Source: Acidobacteriota bacterium (lineage in GTDB: Bacteria; Acidobacteriota; Terriglobia; Acidiferrales; UBA7541). From it: a stretch of DNA of 56,531 bases. The stretch's first letter is position 1. The number at the start of each line of letters is the position of its first letter. The notes below the pieces were generated by a model, which ran no database searches, was not told the origin of the DNA, and saw only the letters and a program-made list of their open reading frames with translations. Below are positions 8,589 to 16,850 of the stretch, piece after piece. The position numbers and the translations under genes were made by a program. Location of the stretch: contig QHYE01000010.1 of the NCBI GenBank assembly GCA_003224055.1, positions 1 through 56,531 on the forward strand. The letters are read 5' to 3'.

Positions 8589-10332
8589 GTGCGGGCCGGG
8601 TATTCAGCCGCGTAAGTTCCTTCCTCCGGGACGCCGACGCTGTAAGGAGAAGCGGAAGGCCCCATCTGGAACGCCGATATCGCGAGGCGTTGCAGAGTCC
8701 CGCGCGGTCAGAGACCCCGAGCACGTACCGAGACACCTCGCGCGGGAACCGGGAGATCCCAAGTCCGCCCAGGGCTGCAGTAGCCCTGGGACGTGTCGGG
8801 AAGTCTAAGGACGTACGCCGATGACGGACGGACTTGGGAAGTCGGACAGACCTGTAGTACCTGAGAAGTCCCCGAACAAAGCCGGGCAACCGGTTGCGGA
8901 GGGGATGGAGGGAAGAGGACTGGCCAAAGGGAACCTGCCACAGCAAAACGCGTCCCGGACACCGAGCCGGAAAGACGCGCCTAGTGCGCTGGAGCGGGTA
9001 CGTCAAGCAGCAGGAAAGGATAAGAAGTTGCGGTTCACGGCGCTCCTGCACCACATCTACAACCTGGAAACGCTGCGCGGGGAGACGTGGCGGCACTACG
9101 GCGAGACGCTGGAGGGAAACCTCCAAGATCTTGCCGAAAGGCTGAAGCGAGGAGCGTACCGAGCGAAGCCGGTGCGTAGAGTGTTTATCCCGAAGGCCGA
9201 CGGGCGGCAAAGACCGCTCGGAGTCCCGACGCTGGAAGACAAGATCGTCCAGCGTGCGGCGGTCGAGGTGCTGAACGCCATCTACGAAACAGACTTTCTC
9301 GGTTTTTCGTACGGGTTCCGACCAGGGCGCAGCCAGCATCAAGCGCTGGATGCGCTCTACACCGGACTGCTGACGAGAAAAGTGAACTGGGTGCTCGACC
9401 TGGACATCAAAGGCTTTTTCGATGGCATTTCCCACGAATGGCTGGTGAAGTTCATTGAGCACCGAATCGCAGACCGGCGCGTCGTGCGGCTCATCCAGAA
9501 ATGGTTGAGGGCCGGCGTGCTGGAGGATGGGAAACGAATGCGGACGGAGGAAGGGACGCCCCAAGGCGGAAGTGCTTCGCCGCTTTTGGCCAACGTCTAT
9601 CTTCATTACGTATTCGATCTGTGGATCCAAGCATGGCGTCAGAAGCGCGCGCACGGCGATGTCATCGTGGTGCGTTTCGCGGACGACATCGTGGTGGGCT
9701 TCCACAGCAAAGCGGATGCCGATCAGTTTCGGGCGGAACTTACGGAACGAATGAGGAAGTTCAACCTGGAACTGCATCCCGAGAAAACGCGACTTCTGGA
9801 GTTTGGTCCGTATGCGATCGACCAACGGCAGTGGCGCGGAGAAGGGAAACCGGAGACGTTCAACTTTCTTAGCTTCACACACATCTGTGTGAAGAAGAGG
9901 AGCAACGGACGGTTCACGGTGCTGCGGCAAACGATCCGCAAAAGGTTGCAAACGAAACTGAACGAGGTGAAAGCCGAACTTCAGCGACGGATGCATGAAC
10001 CCATCCCCGAAGTAGGCAAGTGGTTGCAAGCAGTGGTGCGTGGACACATCCGCTACTACGGGGTGCCCATGAACCAACCGGCGCTGTATCTCTTTCGGTT
10101 CCAAGTGGGGCGGCTCTGGCATCGCGCGCTGTCGCGGCGCAGCCAAAAAGGCCACGTCCTTTGGGATCGCATGCGGCGCCTCATCACTCGCTGGCTTCCT
10201 GTGCCTACCCTCTGTCATCCCTATCCCCTGCGGCGCATGGGCGTCCTCACCTAAGGCAAGAGCCGGATGCGGGAATCCCGCTTGTCCGGATCCGTGGAGG
10301 GGGTTATGAGCGATCATGATTCCTACTCCGAC
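8589..10332 (+). mobile_element. Group II intron inserted in a toxin gene
   Basis: The element carries a reverse transcriptase/maturase gene and RNA ends typical of group II introns. A GTGCG start fits at 8589. After the coding region, 10259-10293 (GAGCCGGATGCGGG, then CCCGCTTGTCCGG) folds like domain V. The next bases fold as domain VI with a GCGA tetraloop and a bulged A at 10325, seven bases before the proposed 3' end ...CTCCGAC at 10332. It splits a HigB-like toxin gene but lies on the opposite strand, so it cannot be spliced from toxin mRNA. The 3' end is well supported; the 5' end is less certain. Confidence 0.75.
8821..10254 (+). CDS. Group II intron reverse transcriptase/maturase
   Basis: 477 residues. 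The reverse transcriptase palm is clear: RVFIPKADGRQRPLGVPTLEDK, YGFRPGRSQHQAL, VLDLDIKGFFDGISH, GTPQGGSASPLLANVYL and the catalytic FADD at residues 286-289 (Phe in place of the more usual Tyr). A thumb/maturase region with the GHIRYYGVP motif follows. The protein ends shortly after, in HPYPLRRMGVLT, with no HNH endonuclease motif visible, so the intron probably moves by an endonuclease-independent route. It assists splicing of its own intron and reverse-transcribes it at new sites. Confidence 0.92.
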   Translation: MTDGLGKSDRPVVPEKSPNKAGQPVAEGMEGRGLAKGNLPQQNASRTPSRKDAPSALERVRQAAGKDKKLRFTALLHHIYNLETLRGETWRHYGETLEGNLQDLAERLKRGAYRAKPVRRVFIPKADGRQRPLGVPTLEDKIVQRAAVEVLNAIYETDFLGFSYGFRPGRSQHQALDALYTGLLTRKVNWVLDLDIKGFFDGISHEWLVKFIEHRIADRRVVRLIQKWLRAGVLEDGKRMRTEEGTPQGGSASPLLANVYLHYVFDLWIQAWRQKRAHGDVIVVRFADDIVVGFHSKADADQFRAELTERMRKFNLELHPEKTRLLEFGPYAIDQRQWRGEGKPETFNFLSFTHICVKKRSNGRFTVLRQTIRKRLQTKLNEVKAELQRRMHEPIPEVGKWLQAVVRGHIRYYGVPMNQPALYLFRFQVGRLWHRALSRRSQKGHVLWDRMRRLITRWLPVPTLCHPYPLRRMGVLT

Positions 10333-10683
10333 TGCCAAACGTGCCTCCACTGCCTTGAGCCGCTGCTTCGCTTTCTCGAAATCCCTTCTCGGCATTTCCC
10401 GGCTCTTTTTCTCGAAGCAGTGAAGGACGTGGATCACGCCATTTATCCGCGATAAGTAAACGACGCGGTACCAGGCCCTTTCATCTTGGTCTCGCAGTTC
10501 AAAAACGCCCGTGCCAATCGAAGGCAACGGTCTGTAATCACTTGGTTTTTCCCCTTGCTGCAACTGCCACAGCTGAAATCCCAAGTTTTGCCTAACATCC
10601 TCCGGGAAAGACTGGAGAACCTCCCTGGAGTCGCCCTCCCAAACAACCGTCCCGTACTTAGGCCTTTCGGCTTGGTCGCTCAC
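10333..10683 (-). pseudogene. HigB/Gp49-like toxin gene, interrupted by group II intron
   Basis: The first 117 codons encode a RelE-superfamily toxin of the phage Gp49-like/HigB type: GTVVWEGDSREVLQSFPEDVR, VFELRDQDERAWYRVVYLS, VIHVLHCFEKKSREMPRRD, then FEKAKQRLKAVEARLA. These toxins cleave mRNA on ribosomes. The coding sequence runs straight into the antisense strand of the group II intron at 10332. The open frame happens to continue through the intron to 8443, giving a nominal 746-codon frame whose last 600 codons are antisense intron sequence. The start is a GTG at 10683. The order toxin then antitoxin matches HigBA. The original C-terminus cannot be fixed from this sequence. Confidence 0.7.
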
Positions 10684-10714
10684 GAGAGCGAATATGGCAG
10701 CAAAGCCACAGCCA

Positions 10715-10736
10715 AATATACATTCAAATGTATATT
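10715..10736. promoter_or_regulatory. Operator-like palindrome upstream of the toxin gene
   Basis: AATATACATT (10715-10724) and AATGTATATT (10727-10736) form a perfect 10-bp inverted repeat with a 2-base centre, about 30 bases upstream of the toxin start and rich in A/T unlike its surroundings. This fits an autoregulatory operator bound by the HigA-like antitoxin. Confidence 0.55.
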
Positions 10737-10874
10737 GCTGTCCAAGGCAAAATTAGGGCGAAGGGCCAATTAGCCCAACCTTGCAACACCTGACGGGCAA
10801 CTTCCTTCGGAACAGCCCACCGGGAAAAAGAGAACGATTTCATAGCAGAGGCAAGGCACGTGCCATTGTTGCGA

Positions 10875-13574
10875 TCAAGGCGCCTTGGTTCTCGACGGCA
10901 TGCGGCGGCTGAGCGATTCGATGGCATCCTCGAGTCGTTGGCGTCGTTTCCAGAAATCGCCCCAGAGATCGCCTTTTTCCTTCAGACGCGCAAAAACCGT
11001 TTTTATGTTCAAGGTTTCGGGACGCAAGCTGGGACGCAATTCGCGCGGTAATAAAGGAGTGGAAACAGGCGCTTGGGAAAAAGCCCTTACGGAGTAAGCG
11101 GCGGCCAGCGGACGCCCGTGAGCATTTTGCTGCACATCGATCAACACGCGGCCCGCCGGCCGCTTCGCAACGGTGCGTTCGCTGGTGACTAGATTGGGGT
11201 GCTCGGCAGTCACCGTTCGCGCAATAATCTCGCCGAAGGTACGCAACTGCTCGTAAGTGTAGACCGGCTCGACGGGTATATAAATGTGGATTCCTGTTGC
11301 GCCCGAAGTTTTCAGGAAGCTCGCCAAGCGCAATTCTTCCAACTTTTCATGGAGAGCGCGAGCGATGGTCACTACAACCGAAAATTCCGTGCCGTCCGAG
11401 GGATCCAAATCGAAGAAGAAGTAGTCAGGATGGTCAAGATCGGCATAGCGGTTGGACCAGGGATTGTGGTCGATGCAACCGAGGCCGGTCAAAAAGAGAA
11501 GGGAGGCGCGATCGTTCGCCGTGGCGTAGTGAATCTCCACGCCGCGATGCTCGGAGTCCACGGGAACCGTCTTAAACCACTCCGGCAAACCTTCCCGCAC
11601 GTCTTTTTGAAAAAAAGCTTGTCCCTTGATTCCGTCCGGGTAGCGGCGCAAAACCAAAGCCCGGTCGCGCAGAAAGGGCAAGATGAAATCAGCCATGCGG
11701 TAGTAGTAGGCCAATAGGTTTCGTTTCGTATGGCCGGACTCAGGGAAATAGACTTTGTTCAAGTTGCTTAGGCGCAGCCGTTTGCCGTCCAGCTCGATGA
11801 TCATCGTTTCGGCTCGGCCTTTGAACAACTCCGCTTCGATCTGCGCTTTTATGTTTAGCACGCGGCCTACAATCTCGGGTGAATGAACGACGGCCGGAGC
11901 AGAAACAGCAGGGGCTACTTCGTTTTCGAACTGGCAATCCGAGGGCCGCGCATCCTCGCGAAGCGCGAGGAAAACCGGGTGACGCAGGGAGTGCTCGTCT
12001 GTCCATCCGCTGAATTTCACGCGCGCGACCAGGCCGGGAGAAACCCAGGATGGTTTTTCGTTGGTTTCGGGCACAGCGTCGAACGGGCAAGCGGACGCAG
12101 CCAGTTCTTGCAACCTGCCGCTCAATTCCGTCAATTTTTTCTCGTCAAATCCGCTCCCGACGTGTCCAATAAATTGAAGCTTCTTGCCCTGATACAAGCC
12201 CAACAACAGCGAGCCGAAGGGAAGTGCTGGGGTGCGAGCCGCAGTCCAGCCACCGACCACGGCGTCCACTGTCTTGGTGCTCTTCAGCTTCACCCAGTAC
12301 GGGCTTCGATCCGAAACGTACGGGCTGTCGGTTCGCTTCGCGAGAATCCCTTCCAGGCCATTCTGTTCTGCCAGCGCGAACAGCTCTTTTCCCATTTCCA
12401 ATTGATGATCGGAGTAGCGGAACCGATCGGACGTATGCATCACTCGATTCAGCAACTGCTTGCGTTCGATGAGTGAGCTCTTGCGAAGGTCGTATCCATC
12501 GCAGTACAAGAGATCGAAGACGAAGTAAACGACCGGGATTTGCGCGACCAGATGTTCGCTGGGGGCGCGCACATGCATGCGTTCCTGCAAACGTTCGAAG
12601 CTGCCGTGACCGCGAGCGTCCAGAGCTACGATCTCACCGTCAAGGATGGCCTCACGGGCAGCCAGTGCATTGGGAAGAGAGGAAAGTTCGGGGTAGCGCT
12701 TCGTCATGTCCGTGCCCGTGCGGGAAAGAAGCGTCAAATCTCCATTCTCGATTCGGGCCATCGCGCGTACGCCGTCCCACTTAATTTCAAAGAGCCAGTT
12801 GGGATCGGAGAAAGGCCGATCAGAGAGCGTTGCCAGCATCGGCTCGATTTTTGACGGGATTGAGCTTCTGTGCGCGCCCTGCAACTCCTCCGGACGAATT
12901 GGGATCAGCGGGCGTTTGGGAGGCAGTTCTTCCTTGATCTCTTCCAACGTGCGTCCCGTCAGCGCAGAGCCATCATGCTCTTCGATGTTCCAGGAAGAAT
13001 CTTCGGCGGCATCCTTGTGCTTGATCATCAGCCACTCATTGCCTTTTTCGCTGTGCTTGAGTTTGACTAAAACGAAGCTGCCTCGAAGTTTTTCACCGTT
13101 CAGCTTGAACTTGATTTCTCCCTTCTCCAGCTGCTTAAGGGCGTCAAGATCTCCCTCCATTTGGAACGTCCCGCGATCCCACACCATTACCGTCCCGGCG
13201 CCGTAATTGCCCTCGGGAATTTTTCCTTCGAAATTGGCGTAGTCCAACGGGTGATCCTCGGTCATCACCGCCAGGCGCTTGTCGGCATGGCTCTGCGAAG
13301 GTCCTTTGGGGACCGCCCAGGATTTCAGCGTCCCATCGATCGCCAGCCGGAAATCGTAGTGCAGCCGCGTTGCCCGGTGCTTCTGCACCACGAACGTGTC
13401 GCCATGCTCGGCCCCGGGGCGAACTTCCAACTGTGGCAGTTTCGGCTTTGGCAGGCGCGTGTGTTTGGCGACCGGGGCGGGCTTGGCCTCGGCCTTGCCG
13501 GCGACGGGCTCGCCTGATGGTTCCGGCGTGCGGTCGAAGCGGCGTTTTCGCCGGTATTCTTCGAGCTTGGCCAT
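10875..13574 (-). CDS. ligD: ATP-dependent DNA ligase D (NHEJ)
   Basis: 899 residues with three modules in the order phosphoesterase, ligase, polymerase. The phosphoesterase (about residues 50-210) shows FVVQKHRATRLHYDFRL and DHPLDYANFEG. The ligase (about 245-545) has the nucleotidyl-transfer motif EIKWDGVR with Lys265, then DGEIVALD and GLEGILAKR. The primase-like polymerase (about 600-890) has DYFFFDLDPSDG with Asp722 and Asp724. LigD works with Ku to clean, fill and seal double-strand breaks. ku lies about 1 kb away on the other strand, divergently arranged with a VapBC pair between. No strong ribosome binding site precedes the start. Confidence 0.95.
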   Translation of the reverse strand: MAKLEEYRRKRRFDRTPEPSGEPVAGKAEAKPAPVAKHTRLPKPKLPQLEVRPGAEHGDTFVVQKHRATRLHYDFRLAIDGTLKSWAVPKGPSQSHADKRLAVMTEDHPLDYANFEGKIPEGNYGAGTVMVWDRGTFQMEGDLDALKQLEKGEIKFKLNGEKLRGSFVLVKLKHSEKGNEWLMIKHKDAAEDSSWNIEEHDGSALTGRTLEEIKEELPPKRPLIPIRPEELQGAHRSSIPSKIEPMLATLSDRPFSDPNWLFEIKWDGVRAMARIENGDLTLLSRTGTDMTKRYPELSSLPNALAAREAILDGEIVALDARGHGSFERLQERMHVRAPSEHLVAQIPVVYFVFDLLYCDGYDLRKSSLIERKQLLNRVMHTSDRFRYSDHQLEMGKELFALAEQNGLEGILAKRTDSPYVSDRSPYWVKLKSTKTVDAVVGGWTAARTPALPFGSLLLGLYQGKKLQFIGHVGSGFDEKKLTELSGRLQELAASACPFDAVPETNEKPSWVSPGLVARVKFSGWTDEHSLRHPVFLALREDARPSDCQFENEVAPAVSAPAVVHSPEIVGRVLNIKAQIEAELFKGRAETMIIELDGKRLRLSNLNKVYFPESGHTKRNLLAYYYRMADFILPFLRDRALVLRRYPDGIKGQAFFQKDVREGLPEWFKTVPVDSEHRGVEIHYATANDRASLLFLTGLGCIDHNPWSNRYADLDHPDYFFFDLDPSDGTEFSVVVTIARALHEKLEELRLASFLKTSGATGIHIYIPVEPVYTYEQLRTFGEIIARTVTAEHPNLVTSERTVAKRPAGRVLIDVQQNAHGRPLAAAYSVRAFSQAPVSTPLLPRELRPSLRPETLNIKTVFARLKEKGDLWGDFWKRRQRLEDAIESLSRRMPSRTKAP

Positions 13575-13678
13575 GCAGGGATTCTATCTCATGGCGTCGT
13601 GTGGGCCGCAGAGTTGCCATTGAGCTGCTGTTTTCTCCGAATGATTGCATTGCGCTCGCTTAGAACTGTCTCTATGTT

Positions 13679-13697
13679 CACAAAGCATAGTTTTGTG
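13679..13697. promoter_or_regulatory. Possible VapB operator
   Basis: CACAAA at 13679-13684 and TTTGTG at 13692-13697 form an inverted repeat about 40 bases before the VapB-like start, in the divergent gap between ligD and vapB. VapBC complexes usually bind such repeats to repress their own operon. This is a pattern match only. Confidence 0.35.
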
Positions 13698-13735
13698 TAC
13701 ATATACGTGTTATGCTTAGAAGGGAGGACAATCGA

Positions 13736-13963
13736 ATGGCGACTGGCAGAACCCGGTCACACAAGCACTTCCGATTGGACGCGGTGAAGATCAAGCGCGC
13801 CCAGAGGATGTTGCGCGCCGGTACCGAAACAGAGGCCATCGACCGCGCATTGGATTTGGTAATTTCCGAACACGAAAGGAACCGGTTGGCCGCTGAAGCC
13901 CACGAGCGCTTCATAACCAGCGGAGTTGACATCAAGGATGTGTACGGCGCCTTGGAGGAGTAG
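13736..13963 (+). CDS. VapB-like antitoxin
   Basis: 75 residues: a short basic N-terminus (MATGRTRSHKHFRLDAVKIKRAQ), then GTETEAIDRALDLVISEHERN, which resembles the ribbon-helix-helix type antitoxins that pair with PIN toxins, and an acidic helical tail that would wrap the toxin. The start at 13736 is chosen over one at 13712 because GGGAGG precedes it at good spacing. Its stop codon TAG is directly followed by the ATG of the PIN-domain gene, a translational coupling typical of VapBC operons. Confidence 0.75.
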   Translation: MATGRTRSHKHFRLDAVKIKRAQRMLRAGTETEAIDRALDLVISEHERNRLAAEAHERFITSGVDIKDVYGALEE

Positions 13964-14401
13964 ATGCAGCCGGTCCTTTTTGATGCATCGATCTACATCA
14001 CGGCCTTGCGGGCTAAAGACGAAGCGACGTTGAGTCTGAGACGGATTGCAGGCAGCGAACCGCTATGGCTGAGTGCGGTCGTACTTGAGGAGTTGTACGC
14101 CGGAGCGACGGCGCGCAATCGCCAGGTTGTGGAGCGGCTGGAGCGTGATTTTGATAGAGCAGGACGGATCCTGGTTCCCAATCTTAGTGATTGGACGCAA
14201 ACCGGGAAAGTGCTCGCTCGTCTGGCCGCAAAGTACGATTACGAGCAAATAGGAAAGGGGCGATTGACTAACGACGCCCTGATTGCGATGAGCGCAGGCC
14301 GCATGGGAATAACAGTCGTAACTGCTAATCTGCGGGATTTTAGTAAGCTTGCAGAATTCCGAACCTTCCGGTGGCAAGTAAGCCCTCCGCGAACCAGCTA
14401 A
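13964..14401 (+). CDS. VapC-like PIN-domain ribonuclease toxin
   Basis: 145 residues of a single PIN domain. The acidic metal-binding residues are present: Asp7 in VLFDASI, Glu43 in VLEELYAGA, Asp104 in RLTNDALIA and Asp125 in TANLRDFSKL. VapC toxins are endoribonucleases, often cutting initiator tRNA or rRNA loops. The gene begins immediately after the antitoxin stop codon. The pair sits in the space between the two NHEJ genes, ligD and ku, which is an unusual location. Confidence 0.85.
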   Translation: MQPVLFDASIYITALRAKDEATLSLRRIAGSEPLWLSAVVLEELYAGATARNRQVVERLERDFDRAGRILVPNLSDWTQTGKVLARLAAKYDYEQIGKGRLTNDALIAMSAGRMGITVVTANLRDFSKLAEFRTFRWQVSPPRTS

Positions 14402-14592
14402 AGTGGTTCCGGGCCACTGCATCAACACGCGAAACCGACTTACCGCCAGCGGAGTTTAGGAACATTGAGGACCCTGACTTCCTTGTAAAAATGAGCACTA
14501 GCGGGCATGGATGTATCTTGCTTCTTGTACGACGGGCGGCTAATCTTAAAAGCTCGTGCGCAGTCTAAGGCTTTTGTTGAAGGAGCGTCGAC

Positions 14593-15465
14593 ATGGCCAC
14601 GACCGTCTGGAAAGGCCACCTTACCTTTGGGTTGATTTCCATTCCCATGCGAATGTCCGCCGCAGCGCGCGGCGAGCGCGTCAGCTTCAACCAGCTCCAC
14701 AATGTGTGTCATTCGCGGCTCAAACAGCCCCTGTTTTGCCCGGTTTGCAACCGCAACGTGGAGCGCTCCGAAATCGTGAAGGGCCACGAGTATGAAAAAG
14801 ATCAGTACGTCCTCTTCAGCGAAGAGGAGCTCGACAAGATCGAGCCTTCCTCGGCGAAGGTCATGGAAATCCTGGAGTTCGTGAAGCTGGACGACATGGA
14901 CCCGCTGTACTTCGACTCCTCTTATTACGTTGCGCCGGAGGATGCCGGCGTGAAGGCGTACAAGCTGCTGATGAGCGCCATGAAAGAGTCCGGCTACGGG
15001 GCCATCGCCAAGCTCACCATGCATCAGCGGGAACACATCGTGATTCTCCGGCCGGGCAGCAGGGGAATGACGCTGCACACCATGTTCTATTCGAATGAGA
15101 TTCGCGCGGCGGAATCCGTTCCGACAGACAAGGTGGAATTGAAGGACCAGGAAAAAAAGCTTGCGAACCAGCTAATCGAGAGCCTTGCGGCTCCGTTCGC
15201 GCCAGAAAAATATCGCGACGAGTACCAGGAAAATGTGCGCGCCATGATCGCCGCGAAGCTCAAGGGCCAGGAAGTGACCGAAGTGGCCCAGCCGCACCTG
15301 GCTCCGGTGATTGATTTGATGGAAGCGCTCAAAAGGAGCCTAGCGGAAAAACAGGCTCCGCCTGCTGCCGCGCCGGGACCGGTGGCGGTGGGGAAGAAGC
15401 CTCCCGCTCGAGCGGTGGAAGCCGTTGCAACGGTGCAGAAGAAGGGAAAGAAGGTCGCCGGTTAA
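14593..15465 (+). CDS. ku: Ku, NHEJ DNA-end-binding protein
   Basis: 290 residues. The bacterial Ku core is complete: TVWKGHLTFGLISIPMRM, FNQLHNVCHSRLKQPLFCPVCNR with CPVC resembling a partial zinc knuckle, LEFVKLDDMDPLYFDSSYY, HIVILRPGSRGMTLHTM. A Lys/Ala/Pro-rich tail from about residue 250 (GKKPPARAVEA, KKGKKVAG) matches the basic C-terminal extensions that affect DNA binding and LigD recruitment. The homodimer rings broken DNA ends and brings in LigD. GAAGGAG lies about ten bases before the ATG. The MerR-TPR gene starts 20 bases downstream and may be in the same transcript. Confidence 0.95.
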   Translation: MATTVWKGHLTFGLISIPMRMSAAARGERVSFNQLHNVCHSRLKQPLFCPVCNRNVERSEIVKGHEYEKDQYVLFSEEELDKIEPSSAKVMEILEFVKLDDMDPLYFDSSYYVAPEDAGVKAYKLLMSAMKESGYGAIAKLTMHQREHIVILRPGSRGMTLHTMFYSNEIRAAESVPTDKVELKDQEKKLANQLIESLAAPFAPEKYRDEYQENVRAMIAAKLKGQEVTEVAQPHLAPVIDLMEALKRSLAEKQAPPAAAPGPVAVGKKPPARAVEAVATVQKKGKKVAG

Positions 15466-15484
15466 GTTCCGGCCACACGATTTG

Positions 15485-16363
15485 ATGGGCCCGACGGACA
15501 GATTCAGCCCCGACGAAGTCCAGCGCATTTTGGGTCTCACGGAAAAGCAGCTGGAATACTGGGAACGGTTGCGCCTCGTTTCTCCCCGAAAAGAAAAAGG
15601 GAATCGCTACTACGATTTTGGCGACCTGATCGGCCTGCGCACGGTGAAGCAGCTGGTCGAAAACGGCGTCCCGGCGAACCGCCTGCGGAGATCGCTTGCT
15701 GCGCTGCGGGAAAAACTTGCGCACGCGACGGCTCCGCTCTCGGAGTTGCGAGTGCTTTCCGACGGAGGAGCGGTGATCGTCGAACGCGGCGGAACGCGGC
15801 TGGAGCCGCTGTCCGGCCAGTTCGTGCTGAACTTCGAGACTCGCGAATTGAACGAATCCGTGCGCGTCATGACGGGACGCAGCGCCGACGAATGGCTTGC
15901 CGTGGCGCTCGAGTACGAAGCCGAAGGAAATAACAGGGCCCAAGCGATTGATGCGTATGAGCGAGCCTTTTGCGTGGACCCGGCGCGGCCCGACGCGCTG
16001 ATCAATTGCGGCACGCTTTACTACGAAGATGGAAACCTGGAAAAGGCTTCGGAGTATTTCCGCCAGGCCCTGGTGCTCGATCCGGAAAACGCCCTGGCGC
16101 ATTTCAATCTGGGCAGCGTCCTGGATGAAACCGGGTATATGGATGCGGCGCGCCAGCACCTGCGGCAGGCGGTCCGGCTGAATCCCATCTATCCGGACGC
16201 GCATTACAACCTGGCGTTCGTCTGCGAAAAACTGAAGGCCTATGCCGAAGCGAAGCAGCACTGGCAGGCCTATGTGAGATTGGACCCAACGGGTCCCTGG
16301 GCGAGTTATGCGCGCCAGCGCTGCACTACTTCCAAGGCGGCAAACTCGGCTGGCGCAACGTAA
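15485..16363 (+). CDS. MerR-type HTH and TPR repeat fusion protein
   Basis: 292 residues. An N-terminal MerR-like winged helix (residues about 1-75: RFSPDEVQRILGLTEKQLEYWERL, then GNRYYDFGDLIGLRTVKQLVENG) is joined to a linker and at least three tetratricopeptide repeats in the second half (AQAIDAYERAFCVDPARPDALINCGTLYYEDGN, EKASEYFRQALVLDPENALAHFNLG, and a third). It looks like a DNA-binding regulator with a protein-interaction tail rather than a classic metal sensor; no MerR-type effector Cys motif is seen. ATG 15485 is chosen because it opens the HTH. It follows ku by 20 bases. Confidence 0.8.
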   Translation: MGPTDRFSPDEVQRILGLTEKQLEYWERLRLVSPRKEKGNRYYDFGDLIGLRTVKQLVENGVPANRLRRSLAALREKLAHATAPLSELRVLSDGGAVIVERGGTRLEPLSGQFVLNFETRELNESVRVMTGRSADEWLAVALEYEAEGNNRAQAIDAYERAFCVDPARPDALINCGTLYYEDGNLEKASEYFRQALVLDPENALAHFNLGSVLDETGYMDAARQHLRQAVRLNPIYPDAHYNLAFVCEKLKAYAEAKQHWQAYVRLDPTGPWASYARQRCTTSKAANSAGAT

Positions 16364-16461
16364 GACCGGATTTTAGTCGCATCGAGCGAAACAAAAGCCA
16401 ATTCTCTGCCGTCAAAAGGGCGGTACAAAGGATTTAGCCAAGTCTGGCTGAGGTCAGAGGA

Positions 16462-16731
16462 ATGTGCAGGAATATCAAGACACTTTTCAACTTCGATCCG
16501 CCCGTCACCACCGAAGAAATTCAAGCCGCCTCACTCCAGTTCGTGAGAAAAATCAGCGGTTTTAACAAGCCATCGAGAGCCAATGAGGCCGCGTTCCTGG
16601 CCGCTGTCGATGAAATCGCTGAGGTTTCGACTCGCCTCATTCATTCTCTCGAAACGAACGCATCACCGAGGAATCGGGAGGGAGAGGCCGCAAAAGCGAA
16701 AGCTCGCGCCGTAGTGAGGTTTAGCGCTTGA
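16462..16731 (+). CDS. DUF2277 domain protein
   Basis: 89 residues beginning MCRNIKTLFNFDPPVTTEEI, which with the following ASLQFVRKISGFNKPSRANE and FLAAVDEIAEVSTRLIHSLE matches the small DUF2277 family over its length. The function is unknown; the conserved MCRNIK start is a hallmark. AGAGGA lies directly before the ATG. Confidence 0.85.
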   Translation: MCRNIKTLFNFDPPVTTEEIQAASLQFVRKISGFNKPSRANEAAFLAAVDEIAEVSTRLIHSLETNASPRNREGEAAKAKARAVVRFSA

Positions 16732-16850
16732 GTCCGCCAGGCGGGGCGTCTGATTAGCGTGCTTGCGTAAGAGTTGTGTAGAGGAAGAATCGCCGCGGAA
16801 ATGTCGCTATTGCCCTGGAATCCGCACGAGTTCATAATTGGGCCATTGCC

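Noticed and set aside
8443-10683. A 746-codon minus-strand open frame taken as one large protein
   Set aside because: Only the first 117 codons resemble a known family (HigB-like toxin). The rest is the exact antisense of a well-supported intron reverse transcriptase.
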